A stretch of DNA of 64,000 bases from Flavobacterium anhuiense (GCF_900101855.1 NZ_FMVC01000001.1:124001-188000); one strand, 5' to 3'; counted from the first letter of the stretch, positions 42,701 through 51,934 are shown. Numbers and translations are program-made. Notes: generated by a model not told the origin, from the sequence alone.

Positions 42701-45490
42701 TGGTCTTCCGTTTTCATCAACTGTAACTACATCAAAACGATTGTTTGCTCGCGTTTCAAGCATGCTGTACTTGTTCAGTTCTGGCGTTTTAAGTCCAACA
42801 TAAGTTTTGTACGGAGAATAAGTTGTTGACATCACATCTGTACTAAAATCTCCTCCTTCTTCATACACTTTTGTAATGAATGAAGCGCGAAGCATTCCCG
42901 GTGCCTGACCTTGTAATCTTGGCTGAATGTTTACAGATGCTTTTCCGTTTTCATTTAATTTTCCTGAGAAAATATTAATTTCTTCTGTGCTGAATTGACG
43001 TGCTAAATCATCAAAAGTATATTTTTCATAACCTTTAAAAGTAGTTGCCTGCTGAGAGAATTTCGCCTGTATTTCTACATTTAAATTCTTTGCAATTGCG
43101 CCGTGAAGCCAGGTCACTTCAAGATTATCCATGTTTGGGTAAGAAGCCGAAAGTGTTTTTCTGCTAAAGGTATTTTTAATTTTTAAACGATTTGGTTTGA
43201 TCGTTTCAATCTTAATACTCTTATAGAATTTAGCTCCACCAACGCTCACCATCGCTTCCCAGTTTCCTGTTGGCGCATCCTGATTTGTTGGCACTATAAA
43301 AGCGTAATGGTTTAAATCGTTTGTTTTTTGAACGGTCTGATAAACTGTTTTACCATTCGGATCGTTTAATCTGAATTTAATCGGATGTGATTTAGGCAAT
43401 TTATTTGCAGCATCATTCAAAATAAATGACAAATACAAATTATCTCCAGGACGCCAAACGCCTCTTTCTCCGTAAATAAACCCTTTCAGCCCTTTTTGTA
43501 AAGTTTCACCCGCAACATCAAAATTGCTGACAGATAATGAAAGTCCGTCATCCAATTTCACATAAGTCGATTGATCGCCTAAAGTTACAATAGCAAAATA
43601 AGCGAATTTGTCCAATTGGAAAGATGCAATACCTTCACTGCTTGTTGCTTCTGTTGCTATTTTTTGCTGTTGGAAATTATACAAATCAACTCTAGCATTT
43701 GACACCGGCTCTGTTGTAACGATATTGTTTACAGCAAATATATACGATTTATTTTCGCCTCTTTTTGCAATAACTCCTAAATCTGAAGCTAAAATATTAG
43801 TTGCAATTCTTGCATTGTAATAGTAAGAGCCTGTACAAGGATCTTGGCTTTCTCTCCAATCGTAATCGTCATAATAGTAATAATCGTCGTAAGAGTTTCC
43901 GCTGTAATTCACGTCGTTTTCATCTACTTCTTCCTCCTCCGCTTCGTCGTCATTTCCTTCTGATGTTTCGCATTTATAAAGCGAATATTTCTTTTTATAA
44001 ACAAATTCAACTCTGTAAATTGCGCCTGGTTCTGGCTTGATAATTTTAGATAAATCTAAGGCATATGTATTCCATTTAGAGAGATTTACGAGCGTGCTTT
44101 CCCTTAAATTCAGCGTAGTTTTGGCAATTGGCTGCGCTACTTTTTTAAGGTTTTGTCCGCCGTTTAATTCGTTGTATTGAAGAAACTGCAGAATATTATT
44201 TTTGTAAATCTTATACACTTTTACATCAACAGCGCTTAAGTTTACAGCTTCGAAATTTAATTTTAAATTGTTTGAACTTGGCAGAATCGTTCCATTTTTT
44301 ACAAAACGAACATTTGGTTTGATCTGATCAAAAGAGATTTTCTCACTATAATTGTTTTCCAGTTTTTTACCGTACTGGCTTTCTATTCCCTGAAAAACTT
44401 CCAACAATAATTCACCCGTTACAACTTGTTTTGGCTCTTCGTCTGGCACATATTCAACTACTTCTTCTGCAACTGTGGCAGCTGAATCTACAGCAACTGC
44501 GGCTGAATCAACCACAACAGCAGCCGAATCTACAGCGACGGGAGCTGGCTCTTCTGCAACTACTGCTACGGGTTCTTCTTTTTTAGGCGCATTTTGATTC
44601 GTAAAATATACTTTAAGTAAATTTCCTTGTGTAGAAAATTTCAGATTATTAGTGTTTTGAATCGAAACCAATCCAGCAAAATCCTGTCCTTTTTCTAAAG
44701 GTTCTGAGAAATTAATTAAAACCTGCTGATTGTTTCCGTCTGGAACTTCAACTTTTATAACTTTAAATTCATTGATGCTTGTAATCGGGAAATCAATTTG
44801 TCCTTTCTGATCAATATCGAAATCACTTCCATCATAAATAATTTCCAAGTTTGAAGCTTCTGTTTGACGCTGAATACTATCAATTATAAAACGGAATTCT
44901 TTTGCCGGACCAGATACTTTCTCAAATTTAATTTTAAGATTATTTCCATTGTGTTTGGCTTCAACCAGTTTTTGAGCGGTTTCCAAATCAATATTATCAG
45001 CTGTTTTTAAAGCGCAGTTTAAATATTGATATTCTTTGCTGTACGACTGAATATCGCCTGTATTAATGGTAAAATCCTGTTTTACTGTTTTGACTGTAAA
45101 ATTGAATTTCGAAAGTTCCTTTTCTTTCTCTTTTGGAATGGCAGTCAGTTTATCTAAGTTTAAAGTAACCTGATATTCTGTTCCCATTTTTAGTTTTTTC
45201 TCTGGAATAAAAGCCAAAGTATTTGTTGAAAGTGCAATCACTTTTCCGCTTACACTGGGCGAAATATCAAACAAATCGCTGTCTAATTCCTGATTAGGTT
45301 TCCAATCGTTTTTATCGAAAGCCAAAACCACACGGATATCAGAATCTGCAGAAACGATACCGCCAGTAAAACTAGTAATGTAATCTTTGAATAACGAAAA
45401 ATCAGAATTGAAATCTGCAGCTGATTTGCGTCCACAGGATTCAAATATAAAAACCACTAAAAATACGAGAAATAGTCTTTTTGCCTTCAC
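39800..45490 (-). CDS. Alpha-2-macroglobulin family lipoprotein with thioester
   Basis: An 1896-residue periplasmic protease trap. The signal MKAKRLFLVFLVVFIFESC lipidates Cys 19. The body is a chain of macroglobulin (MG) beta domains. An acidic low-complexity region (EEEEVDENDVN and multiple Tyr) lies near residue 530, and an Ala/Val/Asp repeat (AVDSAAVVVDSAAVAVDSAA, about 320-345) lies earlier. The thioester motif GCVEQ is present near residue 1453, so the protein can covalently bind a protease that cleaves its bait region. A helical thioester domain and a terminal domain follow. Pairing with pbpC suggests defence of the cell wall against foreign proteases. The length and thioester point to the long YfhM-like bacterial type. 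Confidence 0.93.
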   Translation of the reverse strand: MKAKRLFLVFLVVFIFESCGRKSAADFNSDFSLFKDYITSFTGGIVSADSDIRVVLAFDKNDWKPNQELDSDLFDISPSVSGKVIALSTNTLAFIPEKKLKMGTEYQVTLNLDKLTAIPKEKEKELSKFNFTVKTVKQDFTINTGDIQSYSKEYQYLNCALKTADNIDLETAQKLVEAKHNGNNLKIKFEKVSGPAKEFRFIIDSIQRQTEASNLEIIYDGSDFDIDQKGQIDFPITSINEFKVIKVEVPDGNNQQVLINFSEPLEKGQDFAGLVSIQNTNNLKFSTQGNLLKVYFTNQNAPKKEEPVAVVAEEPAPVAVDSAAVVVDSAAVAVDSAATVAEEVVEYVPDEEPKQVVTGELLLEVFQGIESQYGKKLENNYSEKISFDQIKPNVRFVKNGTILPSSNNLKLNFEAVNLSAVDVKVYKIYKNNILQFLQYNELNGGQNLKKVAQPIAKTTLNLRESTLVNLSKWNTYALDLSKIIKPEPGAIYRVEFVYKKKYSLYKCETSEGNDDEAEEEEVDENDVNYSGNSYDDYYYYDDYDWRESQDPCTGSYYYNARIATNILASDLGVIAKRGENKSYIFAVNNIVTTEPVSNARVDLYNFQQQKIATEATSSEGIASFQLDKFAYFAIVTLGDQSTYVKLDDGLSLSVSNFDVAGETLQKGLKGFIYGERGVWRPGDNLYLSFILNDAANKLPKSHPIKFRLNDPNGKTVYQTVQKTNDLNHYAFIVPTNQDAPTGNWEAMVSVGGAKFYKSIKIETIKPNRLKIKNTFSRKTLSASYPNMDNLEVTWLHGAIAKNLNVEIQAKFSQQATTFKGYEKYTFDDLARQFSTEEINIFSGKLNENGKASVNIQPRLQGQAPGMLRASFITKVYEEGGDFSTDVMSTTYSPYKTYVGLKTPELNKYSMLETRANNRFDVVTVDENGRPKSVRNLEVRVYKVDWRWWWDSSSDNLSNYNSSNATTSYKTFVINTDSSGKGSFQFALTDEEWGRYLIRIEDGESGHATSLTVNIDWPIWSGKTRNRDASTANMLVFSTDKKNYAVGEKAQISFPSSEGGRALISVENGSRVVQTIWAETKKGETKVEVPITGAMAPNVYFNITLLQPHASTKNDSPIRMYGIVPIEVVDKNTILAPTLNMPDVLRPEQPFTVKVGEKSGKEMTYTIAVVDEGLLDLTRFKTPNAWDSFYVREALGVKTWDVYDDVIGAYGGKINQIFSIGGDQDLGGGKAKKANRFKPVVLYYGPFKLGKGETKSHQLKLPKYIGSVRTMVVAGDAATSAYGSVEKATQVKSPLMVLASLPRKISPSEKVTLPVTVFATENKIKNVTIQVKTSNGLKVAGSAIQKLNFAQPDEKMAYFNLVVGSATGIAKVQVIATSGSEKSVYDVEIDMTNPNPVTSTFTDVVLTPNSTKTISWKTFGIAGSNKARLEVSSMPSMNLNGRLQFLIQYPHGCVEQTTSSVFPQLYLGDVADIDAKRKDLIQKNIAAGIARLGNFQLSNGGMPYWQGNTIADDWGTSYAGHFLIEAEKKGYVLPINFKSKWLGYQQKEAKQWRFEPKYGNDLAQAYRLYTLALAGNADLSSMNRLRETKGISNESMLRLAAAYVLAGQKSAGQSLFLKTSIDGSSDGYSYYYYYGSSERNRAMALETMLLLDQKQKAFVTATKLAKEMSANQWMSTQTTAYCLYAMSKFAVSNGPKGINIQFSKNGKGETINTGKSVADRSLSVASGTNSITLKNNKANTVYVRVLNTGILPIGQENAVQSDVTASIVFKNRKGSVINVSRINQGTEFIAEVTIKNQRGESVQNVALSQILPSGFEIVNTRFTDYGDAVNNIADYIDIRDDRTNFYFGMKARETKVFRILLNASYLGYYYLPGLQCEAMYDNTFLARTKGFWVEVVK

Positions 45491-45666
45491 TTTTATTGAG
45501 AGTTAAATGGTTAACAAATTCAAAATTTGATAGATTTTACTGCTATAAGATGCAACAGAAAAATACAAATTAAATCACGATAAAAGTAAATTATTTCTTG
45601 ATTTATTTAAGAAGAAAATTCTCTAATAATGATTATTTAACTTTTGTTGAAGTTTTATCATGGCTC

Positions 45667-46299
45667 TCAAAGCTCAGAACCTAATTTTGACAACACTTTA
45701 TCCATCTCAAGAAAGTGTTCTTCGGTCTTTGAGGAATAATGCATTTGATTGCCGTTTATGACAACAATTACATCATCTGAATAATTTCCATAGAATTTTA
45801 TTCCTTCAACCCATTGCCTGAAAAAGACTCCTTTATTTGAAAAATTCTGAGTAATGAAATCTAATTCATTTGGTTCGATTTCATAAAATGTATCACAAGT
45901 AAAATCTAATGCGAAACTTGCTTGTAAATAAGCCATTGCAGTGAAAAAATCTGTCAAAGTTTCTGTTTCCAGACTCCATTCTTTTTCATCATAACTCATG
46001 TAAACTGGAGGATTAGATTTTGACAAATCCTCTTTATAAATTCCCCAAACGCATGCCTTTTGATTTTCAGAATAAAATATCAAATAATCATCGTTTTTAT
46101 AATATTGAAAACGTTCTGGAACAATCAACAAATCCTGTGTATGATTTAAGTTTTGAATTTTACCTAATTCAGCATAATAATCAACAAAAACGTTAGGAAG
46201 CTGTCCGAAGATATCTTTTACAATTTGAATTTCATCGTTTGTAAAACCATTTGGCTCTGCAATATGAAATAGCTTTTTTATTACTGAAAAATCTGTCAT
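45667..46299 (-). CDS. SUKH (SMI1/KNR4)-like domain protein
   Basis: A 210-residue soluble protein. FTNDEIQIVKDIFGQLPNVFVDYYAELG near residues 19-46 (here broken at ELG), and later ENQKACVWGIYKEDLSKSNPPVYM, follow the SUKH pattern. That pattern is a helix, an LP..y..fy...G loop, then E.q....wgi....l....P.vy. SUKH proteins include many immunity proteins for polymorphic toxins as well as regulators. No toxin gene adjoins it here: its neighbour, 12 bases upstream, is tadA. It may be an orphan immunity gene or an unrelated family member. The assignment is by pattern only. Confidence 0.6.
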   Translation of the reverse strand: MTDFSVIKKLFHIAEPNGFTNDEIQIVKDIFGQLPNVFVDYYAELGKIQNLNHTQDLLIVPERFQYYKNDDYLIFYSENQKACVWGIYKEDLSKSNPPVYMSYDEKEWSLETETLTDFFTAMAYLQASFALDFTCDTFYEIEPNELDFITQNFSNKGVFFRQWVEGIKFYGNYSDDVIVVINGNQMHYSSKTEEHFLEMDKVLSKLGSEL

Positions 46300-46310
46300 G
46301 TTATTTAGTA

Positions 46311-46754
46311 TTATTTACGTCTTTCGAGAAAGAAACGTTTCATTAAATCGGCAGCTTCGTTTGCCATTACACCAGAAACAACAGTAGTTTTAGGATGCAG
46401 CTTTGTTCCCATATTAATAAAACCGCGTTGTTCATCTCGCGCACCAAAAACGATTTTAGAAATCTGGCTCCAATACAAAGCTCCTGCACACATTTGGCAA
46501 GGCTCGAGTGTTACATAAAGCGTACAATCTTTTAAATATTTTCCGCCAAGAAAGTTTGCCGCTGCGGTAATAGACTGCATTTCTGCATGAGCCGTAACAT
46601 CATTTAGCAATTCTGTCAAATTATGACTTCTTGCAATAACTTTATCGGCTACAACTATAACAGCACCAACAGGAATTTCGCCTTTTTCAAAAGCTGCTTC
46701 TGCTTCCTGCAAAGCTTTTTTCATGAAATATTCGTCAGTAAAAGGATTTTCCAT
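46311..46754 (-). CDS. tadA: tRNA-specific adenosine deaminase
   Basis: A 147-residue zinc deaminase that converts adenosine 34 of tRNA-Arg(ACG) to inosine. The deaminase motif HAE at residues 56-58 and PCQMC at 85-89 give the zinc ligands and the catalytic Glu. The context (GEIPVGAVIV, VTLEPCQMCAGA, KIVFGARDEQRGFINMG) is standard TadA. Full length. It is likely co-transcribed with the SUKH-like gene 11 bases downstream, with a -7 box just upstream. Confidence 0.93.
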   Translation of the reverse strand: MENPFTDEYFMKKALQEAEAAFEKGEIPVGAVIVVADKVIARSHNLTELLNDVTAHAEMQSITAAANFLGGKYLKDCTLYVTLEPCQMCAGALYWSQISKIVFGARDEQRGFINMGTKLHPKTTVVSGVMANEAADLMKRFFLERRK

Positions 46755-46758
46755 AGAT

Positions 46759-46767
46759 GCAAAAATA
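46759..46767 (-). promoter_or_regulatory. -7 promoter box for tadA
   Basis: Minus-strand TATTTTTGC is a perfect TAnnTTTGC. It lies only five bases before the ATG, suggesting a very short or absent leader if used. Confidence 0.5.
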
Positions 46768-46815
46768 GGATTTTAGAACTTATTTTTTATTACTTTTAAA
46801 TCGTGATAATAGAAT

Positions 46816-47451
46816 ATGGAAAAAAAACATAAAATAACTCTTCAGACAAACTACAAATTGTTTTTGCCAATGCTGTCTGCGGTTATAACTGTATTTTTTT
46901 TCGGCTGTCAAAACAAAGAAGATAAAAAACAAGAAATTAAAAATGTTGAAGTTGTCACAAATATTTCAGCAACAAAATCACAAACTGTAGATACTACTAT
47001 AAGCAGAAAGAAATTAGAACAAACGCAATCGCCTACACTAAAAGTTGAACAAGCTACATTAAAGAAAAATATACTAACAGTATCTGGAGAATCTACCAAA
47101 GATAAATCTTCTGAACCTGATAAAGTAAAAAAAGATGATCCAGCATCATCCCTAAAACCCTTTTCAAGTTCTAACGCTGAGTTCCCAGGCGGTATCGACC
47201 AATTTCATACTTTCTTCATGAAAGAATATAAAAAGCCAGAAAATGTAAATTACTGGAAACTTAATTTTACGCTTGCATTTGCTGTAGAAAAAAACGGAAG
47301 TGTTTCATTTCTTGAATGTTCTCCAGCAGTTGAAGAACCTTTAGAAAAAGAAATTATCAGAGTTTTAAGTTTATGCCCGAAATGGCAGCCGGGAGAATCA
47401 AATGGAAAAAAAGTCAGAATGCAATATTCTGTTCCTATTTTATTGAAGTAG
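46816..47451 (+). CDS. TonB C-terminal-like domain lipoprotein
   Basis: A 211-residue protein. The N-terminal hydrophobic segment ends in FFFGC, giving a probable lipoprotein with Cys near residue 35. A long disordered Lys/Ser/Thr-rich spacer (about 40-120) follows. The C-terminal domain (about 125-211) reads FPGGIDQFHTFFMKEYKKP, LAFAVEKNGSVSFLECSPAV, LSLCPKWQPGESNGKKVRMQYSVPI. This is the pattern of the TonB-type C-terminal fold used in bacteroidetal energy-transducer-like proteins. It lacks a canonical TonB N-terminal anchor and has no ExbB/ExbD neighbours, so it is probably not the energy transducer itself. Confidence 0.8.
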   Translation: MEKKHKITLQTNYKLFLPMLSAVITVFFFGCQNKEDKKQEIKNVEVVTNISATKSQTVDTTISRKKLEQTQSPTLKVEQATLKKNILTVSGESTKDKSSEPDKVKKDDPASSLKPFSSSNAEFPGGIDQFHTFFMKEYKKPENVNYWKLNFTLAFAVEKNGSVSFLECSPAVEEPLEKEIIRVLSLCPKWQPGESNGKKVRMQYSVPILLK

Positions 47452-47480
47452 ACTCGGCAAGAAAATTAAATTTAAAACCG

Positions 47481-47489
47481 TAAATTTGC
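47481..47489 (+). promoter_or_regulatory. -7 promoter box for dxs
   Basis: TAAATTTGC matches TAnnTTTGC, 14 bases before the dxs ATG. No good -33 box is visible. Confidence 0.5.
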
Positions 47490-47502
47490 TTTTTACCATA
47501 CA

Positions 47503-49290
47503 ATGAAAAGCGATTTACTTTCTAACATATACAATCCTGCCGATTTGCGTCTTTTAAAAGAAGAACAGCTTGCTCAAGTTGCTCAAGAACTTCGTCAGTT
47601 TATTATTGATATTGTTTCTGTAAAAGAAGGTCATTTAGGAGCAAGTTTGGGCGTTGTAGAACTTACAATTGCTTTGCATTATGTTTTTAATACACCAGAT
47701 GATTTATTGGTTTGGGATGTTGGGCATCAGGCGTACGGACATAAAATCCTGACCGAAAGAAGAGAAATTTTTCATACCAATAGACAGATTGGAGGAGTTT
47801 CGGGTTTTCCGAAAAGAAGCGAAAGCGTTTACGATACTTTTGGTGTTGGACATTCATCAACTTCGATTTCTGCAGCACTCGGAATGGCGATTGCTTCTAA
47901 ATTAAAAGGCGACTTCGATAAAGAACATATTGCAGTAATCGGCGATGCTTCTATTGCAAGCGGAATGGCTTTTGAAGGTTTAAATCATGCTGGAGTTACA
48001 GATGCCAATATTTTAGTGATTCTAAACGACAATGCCATCGGAATTGATCCGAGCGTTGGTGCTTTGAAAAAATATCTTACCTCGGTTAAAAACGGAAAAA
48101 ATCCGCGACAAAATAATATTATTAAATCTTTGAATTTTGATTATTCAGGGCCAATAGACGGTCATGATCTTCCTAAATTGATCAAAGAATTAAATCGTCT
48201 TAAAAAGATAAAAGGTCCAAAATTCCTTCACATTGTAACTACAAAAGGAAAAGGATTGCAGCAAGCCGAAGAAAATCAGGTAAAATATCATGCGCCCGGA
48301 AAATTTGATGCTTCGACTGGAGAAATTCATTTAAAATCTGAAGAAAACCTTCCGCCTAAATTTCAAGATGTTTTTGGCTTGACCATTTTAGACTTAGCTA
48401 AAAAAAATGAAAAAATAATTGGAATCACACCTGCTATGCCATCTGGAAGTTCATTAAAATTTATGATGGACGAATTCCCAGAACGTGCTTTTGATGTAGG
48501 CATTGCCGAACAGCACGCTGTAACGCTTGCCGCAGGAATGGCCACTCAGGGTATGATTGTATATTGCAATATTTACTCTACATTTTTACAGCGTGCTTAC
48601 GATCAAGTGATTCATGATGTAGCGTTGCAAAATTTACCTGTAATTTTTTGTTTGGATCGTGCCGGATTAGTCGGTGAAGATGGTGCAACGCATCATGGTG
48701 TTTTTGATATCGCTTATCTGCGTTCAATCCCGAATATGGTGATCTATGCTCCGTTGAACGAAATTGAACTGCAAAACATTCTATATACGGTTCAATTTGG
48801 AATAGATCAGCCTATTGCGATTCGATATCCAAGAGGTCGTGGAGTCTTACCAAATTGGGAAGTAGAAAATTTCGGACATTACGAAAAAATAAATTGGAAT
48901 GAAGCAAAATGCTTGAAAGATGGTACGAAAGTTGCTGTGCTATCGGCCGGAACAATTGGAAATAATGTTATAGAAGCGCTAAAAGAATCAACCCATTCCA
49001 ACGAAATTGCCCACTATAACTTTAGTTTTATTAAACCACTAGACATCAATACATTAAAAACCATTTTTTCAACTTTTGAACGTATAATTACTATTGAAGA
49101 CGGGGTTAAAAATGGTGGTTTTGGAAGCGCAGTTTTAGAGTTTGCAGCATCACATAATTTTAAGAATTCTATTGAAATTTTGGGTGTTCCAGACGAGTTT
49201 ATCGAACATGGAACCGTAAATCAACTGCAAGAATTGTGTAAAATTGACGTTAAAAGTTTAATAAATCTTTTTTCTAACGGTTCAAAATAA
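47503..49290 (+). CDS. dxs: 1-deoxy-D-xylulose-5-phosphate synthase
   Basis: A 595-residue thiamine-diphosphate enzyme that condenses pyruvate and glyceraldehyde 3-phosphate, the first step of the MEP isoprenoid pathway. The cofactor motif runs from GDASIASGMAFEGLNHAG (near residue 147) to VILNDN. The N-terminal WDVGHQAYGHKILTERR and SVYDTFGVGHSSTSISAALGMA (here split for length) are diagnostic. The central pyrimidine-binding domain has GIAEQHAVTLAAGMA, and the transketolase C-terminal domain ends the protein. It is slightly shorter than the roughly 620-residue E. coli enzyme. It is followed 34 bases later by a DUF3078 gene. Confidence 0.95.
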   Translation: MKSDLLSNIYNPADLRLLKEEQLAQVAQELRQFIIDIVSVKEGHLGASLGVVELTIALHYVFNTPDDLLVWDVGHQAYGHKILTERREIFHTNRQIGGVSGFPKRSESVYDTFGVGHSSTSISAALGMAIASKLKGDFDKEHIAVIGDASIASGMAFEGLNHAGVTDANILVILNDNAIGIDPSVGALKKYLTSVKNGKNPRQNNIIKSLNFDYSGPIDGHDLPKLIKELNRLKKIKGPKFLHIVTTKGKGLQQAEENQVKYHAPGKFDASTGEIHLKSEENLPPKFQDVFGLTILDLAKKNEKIIGITPAMPSGSSLKFMMDEFPERAFDVGIAEQHAVTLAAGMATQGMIVYCNIYSTFLQRAYDQVIHDVALQNLPVIFCLDRAGLVGEDGATHHGVFDIAYLRSIPNMVIYAPLNEIELQNILYTVQFGIDQPIAIRYPRGRGVLPNWEVENFGHYEKINWNEAKCLKDGTKVAVLSAGTIGNNVIEALKESTHSNEIAHYNFSFIKPLDINTLKTIFSTFERIITIEDGVKNGGFGSAVLEFAASHNFKNSIEILGVPDEFIEHGTVNQLQELCKIDVKSLINLFSNGSK

Positions 49291-49324
49291 TTATTTTGCG
49301 AAACCAAAAAAAAAAATTACCTAA

Positions 49325-50326
49325 ATGAAATTATTGCGTTCTACCCTTTTGCTATTATTGCTTTTGTGTACTTCTAATAACTTTGCCCAGATTATACAAA
49401 CCACTTTAAGCCCAAATCAAGCACCTAAACCGCCATCCAACTGGAGCAAAAAAAATCAATTAGGGTTTGACATTTCCGAAATTGCTTTTGTAAACTGGAG
49501 TGCCGGGGGAACAAGTTCTATTTCAGGTTTATTTAAAGGTGAATTTAATAGAACTTACACAAAGAAAAATCATAAATGGGTAAACGAGCTTATCGTAAAA
49601 TATGGTTTAAACAAACAAGACGGAATTGAGTTAAGAAAAACAGACGATGCTTTTCAGTTCAACTCAACTTATGGTTTTAGAAAAGATACGGCTTCAAACT
49701 GGTATTACTCTTCTAAATTAAACTTCAACACACAATTTACAGACGGTTATAATTATCCAAACCGAGATGTCGCGATCTCTAGACCTTTTGCGCCAGCTTA
49801 TATCTTTCTGGGAGCCGGAGCAGAGAATTCAAATAAAGAAAAAAACAGAGTATTTTACTTCTCTCCTATTACATTAAAAACTACTTTAGTACTTGATCAA
49901 TATCTTGCCAATCAAGGTTCTTTCGGGGTTAAAAAAGCGGTTTATGCGCCAGACCCGCTAGATCCTACACAACAGATATTAATTGAAGAAGGCCAAAAAG
50001 TAAAAGCCGAATTTGGTATACTTTTTACAGCTTATATGAAAAACGAAATCTATAAAAACGTTTTTTATGAAAACAGATTAAGCTTGTATACCGATTACCT
50101 AAACAAATTCGGAAATGTCGATATTGATTATGATACACGCCTTGATCTTGTCGTCAACGCATATGTAAAAGCAAATATAGGCGTTCACTTAATTTATGAC
50201 GATGATATTAAAACCAAAAAAGATGTGGTTGACCCAACTACAGGAGCAACGACTCAGGTAAATGACGGACCAAGAATGCAGCTAAGACAAGTTCTTGGCG
50301 TTGGTTTGGTTTATGCTTTTAAATAA
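49325..50326 (+). CDS. DUF3078 family outer-membrane-type protein
   Basis: A 333-residue exported protein with signal peptide MKLLRSTLLLLLLLCTSNNFAQ. The mature protein opens with WSKKNQLGFDISEIAFVNWSAGGTSSISG (split here), the DUF3078 hallmark. It continues as alternating beta strands with aromatic ends and finishes LRQVLGVGLVYAFK, consistent with an outer-membrane barrel. The function of the family is unknown. It sits 34 bases after dxs and is probably co-transcribed, an arrangement common in Flavobacteria. It converges with dgt at a bidirectional terminator. Confidence 0.88.
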   Translation: MKLLRSTLLLLLLLCTSNNFAQIIQTTLSPNQAPKPPSNWSKKNQLGFDISEIAFVNWSAGGTSSISGLFKGEFNRTYTKKNHKWVNELIVKYGLNKQDGIELRKTDDAFQFNSTYGFRKDTASNWYYSSKLNFNTQFTDGYNYPNRDVAISRPFAPAYIFLGAGAENSNKEKNRVFYFSPITLKTTLVLDQYLANQGSFGVKKAVYAPDPLDPTQQILIEEGQKVKAEFGILFTAYMKNEIYKNVFYENRLSLYTDYLNKFGNVDIDYDTRLDLVVNAYVKANIGVHLIYDDDIKTKKDVVDPTTGATTQVNDGPRMQLRQVLGVGLVYAFK

Positions 50327-50342
50327 ATAAAATAAGAATTAA

Positions 50343-50391
50343 AAAAAATGCCTCTTTCATGAAATCTTGAAAGAGGCATTTTTTTTTAAAT
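50343..50391. terminator. Bidirectional terminator between the DUF3078 gene and dgt
   Basis: AAATGCCTCTTTCA pairs with TGAAAGAGGCATTT, with A/T runs on both sides, so it can stop transcripts from either strand. Confidence 0.88.
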
Positions 50392-50400
50392 GAAAATCAA

Positions 50401-51747
50401 TTAACGTTTTTTCTGTCCTTGAATGGTTTCATACAATTCAAGTGCATTTCCATCTGTAAGAAGCGAAACATAATGACAGATATGCAATAAACGTTCGTAT
50501 AGATTGGTTTTCTCTAAATGATGTTTCTCTGGCAACATTTTCAAAATCAGTTTATCGTAGTTTGAAGCCGTTCCTTCATATTTATTATTGAATGCTGTTA
50601 TGAATTTATCCAATAATGTTTGAATGATTTGATAACCGACAATTTCTTTTTCAATCACTTCACGGCTCTGATAGATTTTATCAACACTAAGTTTGATAAT
50701 ATCATTCATTTGTGCTTTGTACTTGCTTTTATCTGTTAATGCATACGGGAAGTTTCCAGCCAAAATTGCTTCTTCATTTTCAACAAAAACATTTACCGCA
50801 TCATTAATTAAAGTACCAATTGCCAAAGCTCGCAAATAACTAATGCGATCTTCTTTTGTAGTTAAAGATTTATATTTAGAAACTCCAATATTGTCTTTTA
50901 CCAAATTAATCAAATACTCTAAGGCAAAATCTTCAGAAACCAAACCTAAATTGATTCCGTCCTCAAAATCGATAATTGTGTAACAGATATCATCTGCTGC
51001 TTCGACCAAATAAGCCAATGGATGTCTTTCAAAACCAATATCTTCACCAGATTTATTGGCAATCATTCCCATGTCTTTGGCTACTTCTTCAAAGAATAAT
51101 TTATCCGACTGAAAGAATCCGTACTTTTTATCGGCAATATTATTGGTCGGTTTTTTTGGAAGACTTTCTTTTGGATACTTCATAAAAGCGCCTAAGGTTG
51201 CATACGAAATACGAAGTCCACCCTCAATTCCTGGGCGACTTGCTGTTAATACAGAAAATCCGTTAGCATTCCCTTCAAAATCAATCAAATCCTGCCATTG
51301 TTTATCAGTAAGCTGGTTTCTATATTTCTGACCATTTCCAATAGAAAAATATTCACCAATTGCCTTTTCTCCAGAATGTCCAAAAGGCGGATTCCCAATA
51401 TCATGCGCCAATGACGCTGCAGCAACAATTGCTCCAAAATCATTCATATGGTAACCATGAACTTCTTTCAGATAAGGATACTTTTCAATAATTTTTTTCC
51501 CAACCAAACGCCCAAGCGAACGTCCAACAACAGAAACTTCCAAACTATGCGTTAAACGCGTATGCACGAAATCTGTCTTAGAAAGCGGAATAACTTGTGT
51601 TTTATCTTGTAAACTTCTAAAAGCGGAAGAAAATATGATTCGGTCATAATCCACCTCAAATCCTAAACGAGTATCATCTTGTTCTACGCGTAATCTTTTG
51701 CTTGTATCTCCCTGACGTTTTAATGATAAAAGTTGTTCCCAGTTCAT
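50401..51747 (-). CDS. dgt: Deoxyguanosinetriphosphate triphosphohydrolase
   Basis: A 448-residue HD-domain enzyme that splits dGTP to deoxyguanosine and triphosphate, controlling nucleotide pools. The motifs HTRLTHSLEVS, SLAHDIGNPPFGHSGE (near residue 114) and EAADDICYTIIDFEDGI give the H...HD...D metal site. The start MNWEQLLSLKRQGDTSKRLR is family typical. A -7 box precedes it and a shared terminator follows. Dgt homologues can also defend against phage by lowering dNTPs, but this looks like the housekeeping form. Confidence 0.92.
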   Translation of the reverse strand: MNWEQLLSLKRQGDTSKRLRVEQDDTRLGFEVDYDRIIFSSAFRSLQDKTQVIPLSKTDFVHTRLTHSLEVSVVGRSLGRLVGKKIIEKYPYLKEVHGYHMNDFGAIVAAASLAHDIGNPPFGHSGEKAIGEYFSIGNGQKYRNQLTDKQWQDLIDFEGNANGFSVLTASRPGIEGGLRISYATLGAFMKYPKESLPKKPTNNIADKKYGFFQSDKLFFEEVAKDMGMIANKSGEDIGFERHPLAYLVEAADDICYTIIDFEDGINLGLVSEDFALEYLINLVKDNIGVSKYKSLTTKEDRISYLRALAIGTLINDAVNVFVENEEAILAGNFPYALTDKSKYKAQMNDIIKLSVDKIYQSREVIEKEIVGYQIIQTLLDKFITAFNNKYEGTASNYDKLILKMLPEKHHLEKTNLYERLLHICHYVSLLTDGNALELYETIQGQKKR

Positions 51748-51797
51748 TGTTGAATTTTAGATATTAGATTGATGATTTTAGATTAATCATCGAGACT

Positions 51798-51806
51798 TCA
51801 AAAATA
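51798..51806 (-). promoter_or_regulatory. -7 promoter box for dgt
   Basis: Minus-strand TATTTTTGA fits TAnnTTTG, 51 bases before the ATG. Confidence 0.45.
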
Positions 51807-51907
51807 CATTTTATTTTTAGGATAAAATATGGCTCAGATTAATTTGATTAGAAGATTAAATGTTTTCTTTGCCACGAATTTTAGTTTCCATAATATCACC
51901 AAACAAA

Positions 51908-51934
51908 AAAAGCACTCCAAGTTGGAGTGCTTTC
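51908..51934 (-). terminator. Terminator after the second outer-membrane barrel gene
   Basis: AAAGCACTCCAA is complementary to TTGGAGTGCTTT with a one-base centre and is followed on the minus strand by TTTTTTTG. Confidence 0.88.

Noticed and set aside
50401..51747. dgt as a phage-defence dNTPase system
   Set aside because: It has the housekeeping length and motifs and no adjacent defence genes.
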